Shown: positions 19,457 to 28,722, counted from the first letter of the stretch. The stretch: 64,000 nucleotides of DNA from an uncultured Eubacteriales bacterium (GCA_902795275.1 CADBKQ010000019.1:1-64000); one strand, 5' to 3'. A program made the numbers and translations. Notes: a model not told the origin generated them from the letters alone.

Positions 19457-19868
19457 CGGCATCTTCTATTCCTTCAAGAGCAACGAGGAAATCTTCGTCA
19501 CCAACCCCTTCGGCTTTCCGCTCAAATGGCAGCTATCCAACTACGTGAACGCCTGGACCCAGTACGACGTACCGCTGTACTTCCACATCATCATTCCCCT
19601 GGTCGCCCCCGCAACCATCACCATCCTGATTTACTTGTTCCTCTCCTGCTGGAACGAATTCATCCTGGCCAACGTGCTGGTGGGCACCACCGCCAAGCTC
19701 AAGGCCCTGCCCCTGGGCGTGCTCTTCTTCCAGGGACAGTTCACCACCGACTGGGGCAGCATGGGCGCCACCATGGTCATCGCCTCCCTGCCCGCCGTGC
19801 TGCTCTACTGCCTGTTCTCCGAAAGGGTTGAACAAGCCATGACCGTCAGCGGCGCGGTCAAGGGATAA
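19457..19868 (+). pseudogene. Remnant of a sugar ABC permease (MalG/UgpE type)
   Basis: A short N-terminal piece (FYSFKSNEEIFVTNPFGFPL, then SNYVNAWTQYDVP) is joined directly to a C-terminal piece (FHIIIPLVAPATITILIYL, then ending VEQAMTVSGAVKG). The middle four helices and the EAA loop are missing, and so is the start: the remnant begins a few bases after the anti-sigma stop codon. In frame it could give a protein only by reading from inside the anti-sigma gene. It marks two deletions in a lost CUT1 sugar importer. Confidence 0.85.
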
Positions 19869-19998
19869 ACTCAGTCAGACGCTGGAAATCAGCGCCTGAT
19901 TTTTATTTTGGAGCCTGCCGAATTTTTGCTGAGATGGCAAGATTGAAATACGGGAAGCGGGCCGCGTTCGCACAACTCCGTATTCCTGACATTTTTTA

Positions 19999-20027
19999 TT
20001 GCCAAACGCCCAAAAATCTGCTATACT
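19999..20027 (+). promoter_or_regulatory. Sigma-A promoter of the asp23-nusB operon
   Basis: TTGCCA at 19999-20004 and TATACT at 20022-20027 are separated by 17 bp, 31 bases before the ATG. AAGGAGGTG follows at 20041. Confidence 0.75.
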
Positions 20028-20058
20028 GAGGTATCCTTGTAAGGAGGTGTTTTTTCGC

Positions 20059-20730
20059 ATGGCGCAGAAACAACCCAAGAAAGAAAATCTCCCCGTCAAA
20101 GTGGACGTGGATTTGGAGAACGGCGGCACCATCAGCTATGCCAATGAAGTGATCGCCACCATCGCGGGCGTCGCCGCCAACGAAGTGGACGGCGTGGCCG
20201 GCATGAGCGTCACCGGCGGCATCGGCGACATCTGGGGCCGCAATAAGAATATTACCAAAGGCGTCAAAGCAGAGGTGGGCAGCCAGGAAGCCGCCATCGA
20301 TATTTATATGATCGTGGAATACGGCAAGCCCATCCAGAAGGTAGCCGTCGAGGTGCAGGAAAACGTGCGCAAAGCCCTGGAAGGCCTGACGGGACTGCAT
20401 GTGGTGAAGGTGGATGTACATGTACAGGGCGTCAGCTTTGAAATGGAACGCAAGGCCACAGAAAACCTGCTGGAGGCTTCCAAAAAGCCCGTGCTGACCG
20501 ATGCGGCGGAAAACGCGAAGCCCGAGGAAAAGCCCGCCCCCGGCGACGACGAGATCGTGCGGGACGAAGCCGCTGCCGAGCAGAACGATTTTGACGCGGA
20601 AACCCTGGCTGAGGAAGAAAAGCTGGAAGGGGACGGCGCGGCCGCTCCCGCCCAGGACGAACAGAAGGATGCGGCGGAACCTCAGAACAAAAAGCCAAAG
20701 CGTCCTCCCCAGGCCCGGATGCGTTCCTGA
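20059..20730 (+). CDS. Asp23/Gls24 family envelope stress protein
   Basis: I take the ATG at 20059 (223 residues) because AAGGAGGTG lies 10 bases upstream. Residues about 20-140 are the Asp23 domain: ISYANEVIATIAGVAANEVDG, and later VQENVRKALEGLTGLHVVKVD. A low-complexity acidic tail of about 80 residues (Glu, Asp, Ala, Pro) follows, longer than in most relatives. In Staphylococcus this protein binds the membrane through AmaP; amaP is the next gene here, so the same pairing is likely. It is the first gene of the envelope and nusB block. Confidence 0.92.
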   Translation: MAQKQPKKENLPVKVDVDLENGGTISYANEVIATIAGVAANEVDGVAGMSVTGGIGDIWGRNKNITKGVKAEVGSQEAAIDIYMIVEYGKPIQKVAVEVQENVRKALEGLTGLHVVKVDVHVQGVSFEMERKATENLLEASKKPVLTDAAENAKPEEKPAPGDDEIVRDEAAAEQNDFDAETLAEEEKLEGDGAAAPAQDEQKDAAEPQNKKPKRPPQARMRS

Positions 20731-20809
20731 CCGCCGGGGTTGCCCGGCCTTGGAGCGTTTCTCCTTTTGACGCTCCCGGTTCATTTTCGGCAAAGAAGGG
20801 AGGGCCTGT

Positions 20810-21511
20810 ATGAAATTCAGATTCTGGGACAGGATTGTTCTTCTGGCCGGCGCGGTCGCGGTGCTGCTGGTAGGCCTGTCGCTGCTTACCGGCGGCCTGT
20901 CCAAGAACAATGACATGTCCGCCGTCCATCGCACGATCGTGACTGTTCTGGGCTTCGTCTGCACGGGGTTCGGCGGCTATCTGCTGATGCTGCCCCGGCG
21001 CTACGTGATGCAGCGGAAGGATTATGTGGTGCAGCGCACCGATACCGGCGAACTGCGCATTGCGGTGAAAGCCATCGAAAACCTGGTGGAAAAATGCATT
21101 GACCTGCATGAGGAGATTCAGCTGATTTCCATGAGCATCATGAGCGCCCGGGAGGGCGTGGTGGTGGAGCTGAATATTTCCCTCGCCAACAACATTTCCA
21201 TTCCGCTGGCTGTGGCCTCCCTGCAAAAGCAGATCAAGCAGTACCTGGTGGCCGCTTCCGGCATCGAAGTGCGCGAGGTGCGGGTGATCGTGGAATCCAC
21301 GAAGGATGAGCCGCTTCTGGTGGCCGAGATCGAGGAAGAGGAAGAGAACGAGCCGGAGAAAGCGCCCATGCACCAGCGCCTGTTCTGCCAGGCGGAACAG
21401 CCCACCATCGTGCCCGCTCCGCCAAAGCCGGAGGAAGGAACGAAGGAAGAGCAGGCGGTTTCCGCGCCTGAAACAGAAGCAAAAGCGGAGGAACAGAAGG
21501 ATGAACAATAA
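20810..21511 (+). CDS. amaP: Alkaline shock response membrane anchor protein AmaP
   Basis: This 233-residue protein has two N-terminal membrane helices (about 9-27 and 45-63), then an Asp23-like soluble domain with AVKAIENLVEKCIDLHEEI and VAASGIEVREVRVIVES, then an acidic tail. It is the expected membrane anchor for the Asp23 protein encoded 80 bases upstream. Its end overlaps the next gene by 11 bases. Confidence 0.88.
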   Translation: MKFRFWDRIVLLAGAVAVLLVGLSLLTGGLSKNNDMSAVHRTIVTVLGFVCTGFGGYLLMLPRRYVMQRKDYVVQRTDTGELRIAVKAIENLVEKCIDLHEEIQLISMSIMSAREGVVVELNISLANNISIPLAVASLQKQIKQYLVAASGIEVREVRVIVESTKDEPLLVAEIEEEEENEPEKAPMHQRLFCQAEQPTIVPAPPKPEEGTKEEQAVSAPETEAKAEEQKDEQ

Positions 21512-21854
21512 CGGCGGAAGATCGTTTTTGCATCAGGCTTTCCAGATCGGCACCCCGGAATGCGCGGTGTTTTCCGCGGGGGTGGCCATGCTGCTGGGGC
21601 TGCTGTTTCTGTGCATCGGCTTTTGGAAAACGTTGCTCATTTTCGGGCTGATGCTCGTGGGCCTGTTCATCGGCGGGGTGGAAGACAAGCGCGAATGGAT
21701 CAGGGACCTGGTCAATCGCCTGATTCCCGCCAAGCCCGCCGTCGCTTACCGCGAGCCGCGGCACGGCGCGGGAAAAGCACCCCGCAGGACGAACCAGGAA
21801 GCGGAAGAAACGGCGCAGCCCGATGAATATCCCTACGACGAAAGCCAGGAATAA
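21501..21854 (+). CDS. DUF2273 small membrane protein
   Basis: This is a 117-residue protein from the ATG at 21501 with AGAAGG just upstream, overlapping amaP by 11 bases. Two membrane helices cover about residues 20-62 (AVFSAGVAMLLGLLFLCIG, then LIFGLMLVGLFIGG), followed by a charged tail. DUF2273 proteins usually sit between amaP and asp23-type genes in Bacillota, as here, and probably belong to the same membrane assembly. Confidence 0.85.
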   Translation: MNNNGGRSFLHQAFQIGTPECAVFSAGVAMLLGLLFLCIGFWKTLLIFGLMLVGLFIGGVEDKREWIRDLVNRLIPAKPAVAYREPRHGAGKAPRRTNQEAEETAQPDEYPYDESQE

Positions 21855-21900
21855 CGCCTGCCAATTTCTATATTTCACGTAAGATCGGAGAGGAAAACCC

Positions 21901-22323
21901 ATGGCTCGGAAATCAGCGCGGGCGGCCGCGGTGCAAATGGTGTTTGAAAACATGCTGGGCGGCGACGGCGGCGAAGAAACGCTGCGCGGCCTGATTGAGT
22001 TTGCCCCCGAGGAGGACGATCAGCAGTATATCGGCGCCATCCTCAGCGGCGTGGAAACGAACGCCGAAGCCCTGGATGCTTCCATCGAAAAGTGCCTCAA
22101 GGGCTGGACGCTGGACCGCATCGCCAAGGTGGATCTGGCGGTGCTGCGGGTGGCGGCGTGGGAGCTTTGCTATGCGAAGGAGACGCCCGACGCCGTGGTG
22201 ATCAACGAAGCCGTGGCCCTGGCCCAGAAGTTCGATTCGCCCACGGCGGGCAAGTTCGTCAACGGCGTGCTGTCCACGCTGCTGGCTGAACGGAACGCAA
22301 AGCAGCCGGAGGCCGACGCCTGA
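21901..22323 (+). CDS. nusB: Transcription antitermination factor NusB
   Basis: This 140-residue all-helical protein has the family motifs ARKSARAAAVQMVFE at the N-terminus and LDRIAKVDLAVLRVAAWEL near residue 72. VVINEAVALAQKFDSP and KFVNGVLSTLL follow. It acts with NusE in antitermination on rRNA operons. The start is backed by GGAGAGGAAAACCC. Its stop overlaps the next ATG by one base. Confidence 0.95.
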   Translation: MARKSARAAAVQMVFENMLGGDGGEETLRGLIEFAPEEDDQQYIGAILSGVETNAEALDASIEKCLKGWTLDRIAKVDLAVLRVAAWELCYAKETPDAVVINEAVALAQKFDSPTAGKFVNGVLSTLLAERNAKQPEADA

Positions 22324-23261
22324 TGCTGGCGCTGGGGCTGGACACCAGCTGCTATACCACTTCCGCCGCGCTGTGCGTGCCGGGGAAACTTCCACGGCAG
22401 GAACGGCGTTTGCTGCCCGTTGCGGCAGGGGAACGCGGCCTTCGCCAAAGCGAGGCCGTTTTTGCGCATGTAAGGCAGATTTCGGATGTGCTGCTGCCGC
22501 TGCTGAACAGCCTGCCGGAGCCCGTCTCCTGCGTGTGCGCCTCAGCCTCGCCCCGGGACGGGGAGGATTCCTATATGCCCGTGTTCCAGGTGGGAGTCAG
22601 CCACGGAAAAGCCCTGGCCGCGGCGCTGAACGTGCCGTTTTTCACCACCACCCACCAGCGGGGGCATATCGCCGCCGCGAAGTATGGGACGGGATTGGCA
22701 GCGGGAAAGTTCATCGCCCTGCATCTGTCCGGCGGCACCACGGATGTGCTGCTGATGGACGGGGAAAGCATCCAGCCTTTAGGCAGTTCTGTTGATTTGC
22801 ACGCGGGGCAGCTGGTGGACAGAATCGGCGTGGCGCTGGGCCTGCCCTTCCCCTGCGGGCCGTACCTGGAAGAACTGGCTGTAAAGGGTGAAAGCAAAAA
22901 CCAGGTGCCGGTGAGCATGGATGGGCTGAACTGCCACCTGTCCGGGGCGGAGGCGCAGCTCCTGCGCATGATCGCCGCCATGGAACCTCGGGAAAACGTG
23001 GCGGCGGAGGTGTATTCCGTGCTCTGCCGCACGGTACACCGGCTGCTGGCAGCGGCTTCGGAAAGCGCCGGGGTGAAGGATTTATTGGTCGCCGGGGGTG
23101 TGGCTTCGTCAGCGCTTCTGCGAAAGATGCTGCTGGAACGGAACGAAAAGCGCCGCACGGGCCTGAACTTCTTCTTTGGCCGCCCGGAGTTTTCGGGGGA
23201 CAACGCCGTGGGCGTGGCGCTGATCGGATTACACAAATTCTTTCCCATGGAGGTTGAATGA
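22323..23261 (+). CDS. TsaD-like (Kae1/M22 family) protein
   Basis: This 312-residue protein has the ASKHA nucleotide-binding fold of the tRNA t6A enzyme TsaD. It begins [16 protein letters not shown], has the metal-binding pair in THQRGH, a phosphate loop in [12 protein letters not shown], and a late [13 protein letters not shown] that supplies the acidic ligand. It is shorter and more divergent than true TsaD, and relatives occur between nusB and folD in several clostridia. The true tsaD is probably elsewhere, so this looks like a paralogue with unproven chemistry. Confidence 0.82.
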   Translation: MLALGLDTSCYTTSAALCVPGKLPRQERRLLPVAAGERGLRQSEAVFAHVRQISDVLLPLLNSLPEPVSCVCASASPRDGEDSYMPVFQVGVSHGKALAAALNVPFFTTTHQRGHIAAAKYGTGLAAGKFIALHLSGGTTDVLLMDGESIQPLGSSVDLHAGQLVDRIGVALGLPFPCGPYLEELAVKGESKNQVPVSMDGLNCHLSGAEAQLLRMIAAMEPRENVAAEVYSVLCRTVHRLLAAASESAGVKDLLVAGGVASSALLRKMLLERNEKRRTGLNFFFGRPEFSGDNAVGVALIGLHKFFPMEVE

Positions 23262-24109
23262 CCATGGCGATTATTTTAGATGGAAAAGCCCTGTCGGAAA
23301 AGATGATGGCCGAACTGAAAAACCGGGTGGACGCGCTGAGAGCAAAGGGAAAGACCATCGGCCTGTCCGTGATCCTGGTAGGCGAGAACCCCGCCAGCCA
23401 GGTCTATGTGCGCAACAAGGGCAAGGCATGCGAAGCCCTGGGGATTCGCGGCGACACGATCCTGCTGCCCGAGCAGACCACCCAGGAAGAATTGGAAGCC
23501 CTGATTATAAAGCTGAACCGGGACGACGGCGTGGACGGCATTCTGGTACAGCTGCCGCTGCCGAAGCATCTGGACGAAACCAAAGCCCTGCGGCTGATCG
23601 TCCCCGAAAAGGACGTGGACGGCTTCCACATCGAAAACGCGGGCAAGCTGTTCACCGGTCAGGAGGGCGTGGCGGCGTGCACCCCGAAGGGTATCCTCGC
23701 CATGCTGAAAGCCTGGAACGTGCCGCTGTCCGGGAAAGAAGCGGTGGTCATCGGCCGCAGCAATATCGTGGGCAAGCCCGTGGCCATGCTACTGCTGAAT
23801 GAAAACTGCACCGTCACTATTTGCCATTCCCGCACCGCCGATTTAGCGGCCCATACCCGCAGGGCGGATATATTGGTCGCCGCCGTGGGCAAGCCCCGTT
23901 TTGTCACTGCTGACATGGTGAAGCCCGGAGCTGCCGTGGTGGACGTTGGCATCAACCGGGTGGATGGCAAGGTCGTGGGCGACGTGGACTTTGAGAGCGT
24001 GGAAAAGGTGGCGGGGTACATTTCCCCGGTGCCCGGCGGCGTGGGGAAAATGACCATCTGCATGCTGATGGAAAACGTGATCGAAGCCGCCGAGAAAAAG
24101 GTTTGCTGA
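23258..24109 (+). CDS. folD: Bifunctional methylene-tetrahydrofolate dehydrogenase/cyclohydrolase FolD
   Basis: This 283-residue enzyme interconverts methylene-, methenyl- and formyl-tetrahydrofolate for one-carbon metabolism. The catalytic Tyr-Lys motif is [14 protein letters not shown] near residue 49. [14 protein letters not shown] is present, and the NADP loop is [12 protein letters not shown] near residue 164. The C-terminal motif is [16 protein letters not shown], with Lys where most relatives have Pro. GGAGG is 4 bases before ATG 23258 and 10 before ATG 23264, so either may be the start. It overlaps the upstream gene by 4 bases. Confidence 0.95.
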   Translation: MTMAIILDGKALSEKMMAELKNRVDALRAKGKTIGLSVILVGENPASQVYVRNKGKACEALGIRGDTILLPEQTTQEELEALIIKLNRDDGVDGILVQLPLPKHLDETKALRLIVPEKDVDGFHIENAGKLFTGQEGVAACTPKGILAMLKAWNVPLSGKEAVVIGRSNIVGKPVAMLLLNENCTVTICHSRTADLAAHTRRADILVAAVGKPRFVTADMVKPGAAVVDVGINRVDGKVVGDVDFESVEKVAGYISPVPGGVGKMTICMLMENVIEAAEKKVC

Positions 24110-24110
24110 T

Positions 24111-25334
24111 ATGGCCTGGACGCTTTCCGTATCCGAACTGAACGATTATGTCCGCCGGGCCATTGCCAGCGACCCGTCCCTTCGCTTCCTCAGCATCCGG
24201 GGAGAAATCAGCGATTTCAAAAAGTATTCGTCGGGACACTGGTATTTTACGCTGAAAGACGAGACCAGCATGATCCAGTGCGTCTGCTTCCGGCAGTACA
24301 ACATGCGCCTGGATTTCCGGCCCGAAAACGGCATGAAGGTGGTGCTCACCGGTGCGGTGGGCTTGTACGCCGAGCGGGGACAGTACCAGTTTTACGCCGA
24401 GTCCATGACCAGGGACGGCGTGGGCGAACTGTACTTGAAGCTGGAAGCGCTGAAAAACAAGCTGATGAAGGAAGGCTTGTTCGACGTGGCGAAGAAGCGG
24501 CCCCTGCCTTTGCTGCCCCGGGCCATCGGCGTGGTCACCAGCCGCAGCGGCGCGGTGATTCACGATATTGCCACGGTGACGAGGCGGCGCTTCCCCGCCA
24601 TGCAGATCATCCTGCGGCCCGCCCAGGTGCAGGGGGAAGGCGCGGCGGAGGACATTGCCCAGGGCATCGCGGAAATCTCCGCCCTGCCGAATGTGGATGT
24701 GATCATCGTCGGGCGCGGCGGCGGCTCGCTGGAAGACCTGTGGGCCTTCAATGAGGAAATCGTGGTTCGCGCCATCGCCGCCTGTCCGGTGCCGGTGGTG
24801 TCCGCCGTGGGCCATGAGGTGGACGTGACTTTATCCGATCTGGCAGCCGACGTGCGGGCGGCGACGCCTTCTGTTGCTGCCGAGGTGTGCGTGCCGGAAC
24901 GGGAAGCGCTGCTGGCGACGATTCAGAAGATGCGGGACGCCATGACCCGCGCCGCAAAAAACGGCCTGCTGGCCCGCCAGTCCCGCCTGGCCCTGTGCGA
25001 AAAGCGGCTGGCCGCGCGGCATCCCGCGGCGCTGATGCGGGACGCCCAGGCAAAGGCAGACCTGCTGGGCCACCGGCTGCAAGCGCTGATGGAGCGGCAG
25101 TTCACCATTTTAAAAAACAAGACGAATCAGCTGACCGAGCAATTGAACGCCCTGGGCCCCCGGCAGGCTTTGAACCGGGGCTACGCCATTTTGCTGAACG
25201 GCAGGGAAGCCGTCACCAGCGTGGAGCAGGCGCCGGAAAACATGACCGTGCTGTTGCAGGACGGGCGGCTGGACGTGCGCGTTCTGGAAAAACGAAAGGG
25301 GGATCCCTTTGGCGAAGAAGCAAGCCTCGTTTGA
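24111..25334 (+). CDS. xseA: Exodeoxyribonuclease VII large subunit
   Basis: This 407-residue protein has an N-terminal OB-fold (residues 1-100, VSELNDYVRRAIASDPSL, then ISDFKKYSSGHWYFTLKD). The catalytic domain holds GVVTSRSGAVIHDIATV, VDVIIVGRGGGSLEDLW and VVSAVGHEVDVTLSDLAAD. A coiled-coil region follows, and the protein ends LNRGYAILLNG. With XseB it degrades single-stranded DNA. It starts one base after the folD stop and overlaps xseB by 26 bases. Confidence 0.95.
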   Translation: MAWTLSVSELNDYVRRAIASDPSLRFLSIRGEISDFKKYSSGHWYFTLKDETSMIQCVCFRQYNMRLDFRPENGMKVVLTGAVGLYAERGQYQFYAESMTRDGVGELYLKLEALKNKLMKEGLFDVAKKRPLPLLPRAIGVVTSRSGAVIHDIATVTRRRFPAMQIILRPAQVQGEGAAEDIAQGIAEISALPNVDVIIVGRGGGSLEDLWAFNEEIVVRAIAACPVPVVSAVGHEVDVTLSDLAADVRAATPSVAAEVCVPEREALLATIQKMRDAMTRAAKNGLLARQSRLALCEKRLAARHPAALMRDAQAKADLLGHRLQALMERQFTILKNKTNQLTEQLNALGPRQALNRGYAILLNGREAVTSVEQAPENMTVLLQDGRLDVRVLEKRKGDPFGEEASLV

Positions 25335-25527
25335 AGAAAAGCTTATGGAGCTGGAAGGGCTGGTGCGGAAAATGGAGGGCGGCAGCCTGCCCCTGAGCGA
25401 AGCGCTGGCCGCATATGAATCGGGCATGAAGCTGAGCAAGGAACTGACGCAGGAGCTTTCCGACGCGGAAAAGCGGATGCTGGAGCTCTCCGGAGGCGAA
25501 ACAGTTCCCATGGAGGACGCGCCATGA
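25309..25527 (+). CDS. xseB: Exodeoxyribonuclease VII small subunit
   Basis: This 72-residue helical protein has the family motif FEEKLMELEGLVRKMEGG and the helix LSEALAAYESGMKLSKEL. It binds several-fold around the XseA coiled coil. The ribosome site AAAGGGGG lies inside xseA and the genes overlap by 26 bases. The start codon appears to be TTG or a nearby alternative at 25309. Confidence 0.93.
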   Translation: MAKKQASFEEKLMELEGLVRKMEGGSLPLSEALAAYESGMKLSKELTQELSDAEKRMLELSGGETVPMEDAP

Positions 25528-26390
25528 ACGACAAAGAAATGCTGAACGCGTACAAAACGCGGCTGGAAGATTATCTGGACAAGCTGCCGATCACCGGCGC
25601 GCCGGAACAACTCCGGGAAGCCATGCGCTACAGCCTGCTGAACGGCGGCAAGCGCCTGCGGGGCTGCCTGCTGCTGGCGGCGTGCGAGCTGGGCGGGGGA
25701 GACGCGGAAGCGGCCCTGCCCTTCGCCGCGGCGCTGGAAATGATTCACGCCTATTCCCTCATTCATGACGACCTGCCCGCCATGGACAACGACACCATGC
25801 GCCGGGGCAAGCCCACCAATCATGTGGTGTTCGGGGAAGCGCTGGCCATCTTAGCGGGCGACGCGCTGCTGACCCACGCGGTGGAGATCATGGCGGCGTC
25901 GGGACACCCCAAGGCCTTCCATGCCATGGGCGAAATCATCCGGGCAGCGGGCGTCGGCGGGATGCTGGCGGGCCAGACCCTGGACGTGATGAACGAAGGC
26001 GCGGAGCCGGATATCGCTCTAGTGAAGGAAATCCACAAGGGCAAGACCGCCGCCCTGCTCACCGCGCCGCTGACCGCCGGGCTGATTTTAGCCGGAGCGG
26101 AAGAGAGGCTCGTGGAAGCCGGCAGAGCCTACGGTTTCCACTTAGGCATGGCGTTCCAGATCGTGGACGATTTGCTCGATTTGGAGGGCGACCCCGCGCT
26201 GATGGGCAAGACCCTGGGCAAGGATCAGGAAGAAGGCAAGCTCACCTGGCCCGCCTGCGTGGGCGTGGAACTGGCGCGGAAGGACGCGGAAACGCATATT
26301 CATCAGGCCGTGGAGGCGCTGGCTCCGTTCGGGGAAAAGGCCGCGTTTTTGCGGGCGCTGGCGCTGTCCACCCTGCACCGCGCGCAATAA
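25524..26390 (+). CDS. ispA: Farnesyl/geranyl diphosphate synthase (polyprenyl synthetase)
   Basis: This 288-residue enzyme builds C15 (or C20) isoprenoid diphosphates from IPP and DMAPP for undecaprenyl carriers and quinones. The first Asp-rich motif DDLPAMD is at residues 82-88, and the second is in FQIVDDLLDLEGD near residue 210. LLNGGKRLRGCLL carries the IPP-binding Lys-Arg. The ATG overlaps the xseB stop by 4 bases. This order (folD, xseA, xseB, ispA) is typical for Clostridia, but no dxs follows here. Confidence 0.95.
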   Translation: MNDKEMLNAYKTRLEDYLDKLPITGAPEQLREAMRYSLLNGGKRLRGCLLLAACELGGGDAEAALPFAAALEMIHAYSLIHDDLPAMDNDTMRRGKPTNHVVFGEALAILAGDALLTHAVEIMAASGHPKAFHAMGEIIRAAGVGGMLAGQTLDVMNEGAEPDIALVKEIHKGKTAALLTAPLTAGLILAGAEERLVEAGRAYGFHLGMAFQIVDDLLDLEGDPALMGKTLGKDQEEGKLTWPACVGVELARKDAETHIHQAVEALAPFGEKAAFLRALALSTLHRAQ

Positions 26391-26408
26391 GGAAACGAGG
26401 GGATACGA

Positions 26409-26858
26409 ATGCTGCAATTCTTTGCGGATCTCTGGTCGAACGAGCCGCTCAAATGCGCCGTGCTCTCCTGGTGCGTGGCCCAGGCGATCAAGGTGCTCAT
26501 CTCCCTGTGGCTGGATAAAAAGCTGGACTGGCGGCGCTGCTTCGGCATGGGCGGCATGCCCTCCTCCCACAGCGCCTTCGTGTTTTCGCTGATGCTGTGC
26601 ATCGCGGTGAAGGAAACCGTGGCGTCGCCGCTGTTCGCCCTGTCCTTCGCCCTGGCGGCGGTGGTGATTTACGACGCCATGGGCGTGCGCCGGGAAACGG
26701 GCAAGCAGGGCGAGGTGCTGAACCAGATTTTGTCCCAGGTGCTGGTGGAGGGCAAGCCCATCACCGAAAAGCAGCTCAAGGAGCTGGTGGGCCATACCCC
26801 GCTGGAAGTGCTGGGCGGCGTCATCGTGGGCGCGCTCATCACGCTGTTCTTTATTTGA
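26409..26858 (+). CDS. Divergent PAP2-family membrane protein (YuiD-like)
   Basis: This 149-residue protein has four membrane helices and the motif FGMGGMPSSHSAFVFSLML near residue 39. VIYDAMGVRRETGKQGEVLN follows, and the late helix motif GHTPLEVLGGVIVGALI is present. These match the DUF212/YuiD group, distantly related to PAP2 lipid phosphatases. Position after ispA suggests a role in lipid or isoprenoid phosphate metabolism, but that is inference. Confidence 0.88.
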   Translation: MLQFFADLWSNEPLKCAVLSWCVAQAIKVLISLWLDKKLDWRRCFGMGGMPSSHSAFVFSLMLCIAVKETVASPLFALSFALAAVVIYDAMGVRRETGKQGEVLNQILSQVLVEGKPITEKQLKELVGHTPLEVLGGVIVGALITLFFI

Positions 26859-26877
26859 TTGAAGGAGGAACCTGATC

Positions 26878-27435
26878 ATGGATGCTTTCCTGGAAGAAGT
26901 GGTAACCAAACAGAACCGTGGGATGCAGACCGTCACTTATATCATGGCGAACGTGGTGATGGTGCTGTTCGGCGCGCTGGCGCTGTTGGACTTCGCCACC
27001 ATCGGCGCGGTGCTCCAGCAGACGGGGTTCAGCATGGACTTTTTCATGGTGCTGATTCGGATGGTCATTTTCGGCGCGGCGGCGTTCGGCATGTTCATCT
27101 TCCGCGACCGGGTGAAGACGGAGTATGAATACACCTTTACCAACGGCCAGATGGACTTCGCCCAGGTGTTCAACAACAAAAAGCGCAAGAACCTGGGCAC
27201 CATGAACATCAAAAACGTGGAAGCCTGCGGCCTGGTGTCGTCCGGCTCCTTCAACCGCTACATCAACATGCAGGGCATCAAGCGCACCAACTGGTTCCTG
27301 AACCGGGAAGCCAACCTGCTGTATTTCTACTTCCAGAAGGAAGGCCAGAAGCGCATTATCATCATCGAGCCCAGTGAGGAAATGATCGGCCTGATCAAGA
27401 AGAACCTGCCGCAGGGAGTGTGGCAAAATAACTGA
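26878..27435 (+). CDS. Uncharacterised membrane protein, possibly DUF6106
   Basis: This 185-residue protein has two helices near residues 20-42 and 55-75. A soluble domain follows with EYTFTNGQMDFAQVFNNKKR and IKNVEACGLVSSG, ending with IIIIEPSEEMIGLIKKNL. The pattern is that of a PH-like domain attached to a membrane hairpin. I think it belongs to DUF6106 but cannot confirm. It has GAAGGAGGAA upstream and its stop lies inside the left arm of a heptamer-repeat hairpin. Confidence 0.72.
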   Translation: MDAFLEEVVTKQNRGMQTVTYIMANVVMVLFGALALLDFATIGAVLQQTGFSMDFFMVLIRMVIFGAAAFGMFIFRDRVKTEYEYTFTNGQMDFAQVFNNKKRKNLGTMNIKNVEACGLVSSGSFNRYINMQGIKRTNWFLNREANLLYFYFQKEGQKRIIIIEPSEEMIGLIKKNLPQGVWQNN

Positions 27436-27547
27436 GGGAATAGGGATTAGGGAATAGAGATTCGTTTTACAGCGATAAGCATTCCATTCCAATTTCTTCA
27501 TGCATACACTATTTATCTAATCCCTAATCCCTATTTCCTCATCCCTT
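27434..27547. repeat. Heptamer-armed intergenic hairpin, copy 1
   Basis: The left arm (27434-27460) is a 7-bp tandem array of GGGAATA and GGGATTA. The right arm (27517-27547) is its reverse complement. The core between them is about 56 bp and contains ATACACTATTTAT next to the right arm. The same arms occur at 51526, 53375 and 63543. It fills the gap between the membrane protein and the cysteine desulfurase. Confidence 0.85.
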
Positions 27548-27569
27548 GACTATCATTGGAGATTAAACC

Positions 27570-28706
27570 ATGCCCATTTACCTTGACAACAGCGCCACCA
27601 CCCGGGTATGCGCCGAAGCGGTGGAGGCGATGACAAAGTGCATGCGGGAGGAGTTTTACAATCCTTCCGCCCTGTACGCCCCCGCCCTGGCGGCGCAGAA
27701 AAAAATGCGGGACTGCCGGGACGCGATTCTGAAAGCCGTCCACGCGCCCATGGGGAGCAAAGTCGTGTTCCTGTCCGGCGGCACGGAAGCGGATAACCTG
27801 GTGATCTTCGGCCGCGCGGCGAAAGCGCGGCAGGGAAAAGTGCTGTTCAGCGCCGGGGAGCATCCGGCGGTGAAGGAAGCCTGCCAGATCTGCGGCCTGG
27901 AGCCGGTGGAAATGCCCTACGACCATCGGGGTCTGGTGGACCTGGAAGCGCTGAAAGAGCTGCTTTCCGACCAGGTGGCGCTGGTCTGCTGCATGCAGGT
28001 GAACAACGAAACCGGGGCCATCCAGCCCTTGCAGGCAATCGCCGGGCTGGTGAAGGAAAAGGCTCCCGCCGCCCATTTCCATGTGGACGGGGTGCAGGGC
28101 TTCCTGCGGGTGCCCTTTGATATGACCGCCGTGGGCGCGGATTCCTATGCCTTGTCCGGCCATAAAATCCACGGGCCAAAGGGCATCGGCGCGCTGGTGA
28201 TGGGGCCGCGGGTACAGCTCAATCCCCGGCAGGTGGGCGGCGGACAGGAGGGCCAGCTTCGCTCCGGCACCGAAAACACCCCGGGCATCGCGGGCCTGCT
28301 GGCAGCGATTGCGGCCTATCCCAGGGAAAACGCTATGCGGGAAAACAAGCTGCTGCTGTGGAGCCTCATCCAGGAAGCGGTTCCCGAAGCGGCGGTCAAC
28401 GGCCCGGCTCCGGACAGCGACGTGTCCGCGCCGCACATCCTGAACGTGTCCCTGCCGCCGGTTCGCTCGGAAACCATGCTCCATGCGCTGGAAGGCGAGG
28501 GCGTCTATGTGGGCATGGGCTCCGCCTGCTCCTCCTATAAGCAGCGGATCAGCCCGGTGCTCAAGGCCATGCACACGCCGCCAAAGTACGCCGAATCCGC
28601 CCTGCGCTTCTCCCTGTCGCCGGAAAACACGGCGGAGGAAATGCGGCAGACGGTAGCGGCGATTCAGCGGCAATACGCCATTTTATCCAAATACCAACGT
28701 CGATAA
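27570..28706 (+). CDS. Cysteine desulfurase (NifS/IscS family)
   Basis: This 378-residue PLP enzyme removes sulfur from cysteine as a protein-bound persulfide. It begins MPIYLDNSATTRVCAEAVEA. The PLP lysine is Lys199 in SGHKIHGPKGIG and the catalytic cysteine is Cys320 in GMGSACSSYK. SGGTEADNLVIFG and FHVDGVQGFLRVP also match. The ThiI gene follows by 16 bases, so this enzyme very probably supplies sulfur for 4-thiouridine and thiazole synthesis rather than general iron-sulfur assembly. Confidence 0.93.
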   Translation: MPIYLDNSATTRVCAEAVEAMTKCMREEFYNPSALYAPALAAQKKMRDCRDAILKAVHAPMGSKVVFLSGGTEADNLVIFGRAAKARQGKVLFSAGEHPAVKEACQICGLEPVEMPYDHRGLVDLEALKELLSDQVALVCCMQVNNETGAIQPLQAIAGLVKEKAPAAHFHVDGVQGFLRVPFDMTAVGADSYALSGHKIHGPKGIGALVMGPRVQLNPRQVGGGQEGQLRSGTENTPGIAGLLAAIAAYPRENAMRENKLLLWSLIQEAVPEAAVNGPAPDSDVSAPHILNVSLPPVRSETMLHALEGEGVYVGMGSACSSYKQRISPVLKAMHTPPKYAESALRFSLSPENTAEEMRQTVAAIQRQYAILSKYQRR

Positions 28707-28722
28707 GAGGGGTTATCATTTT

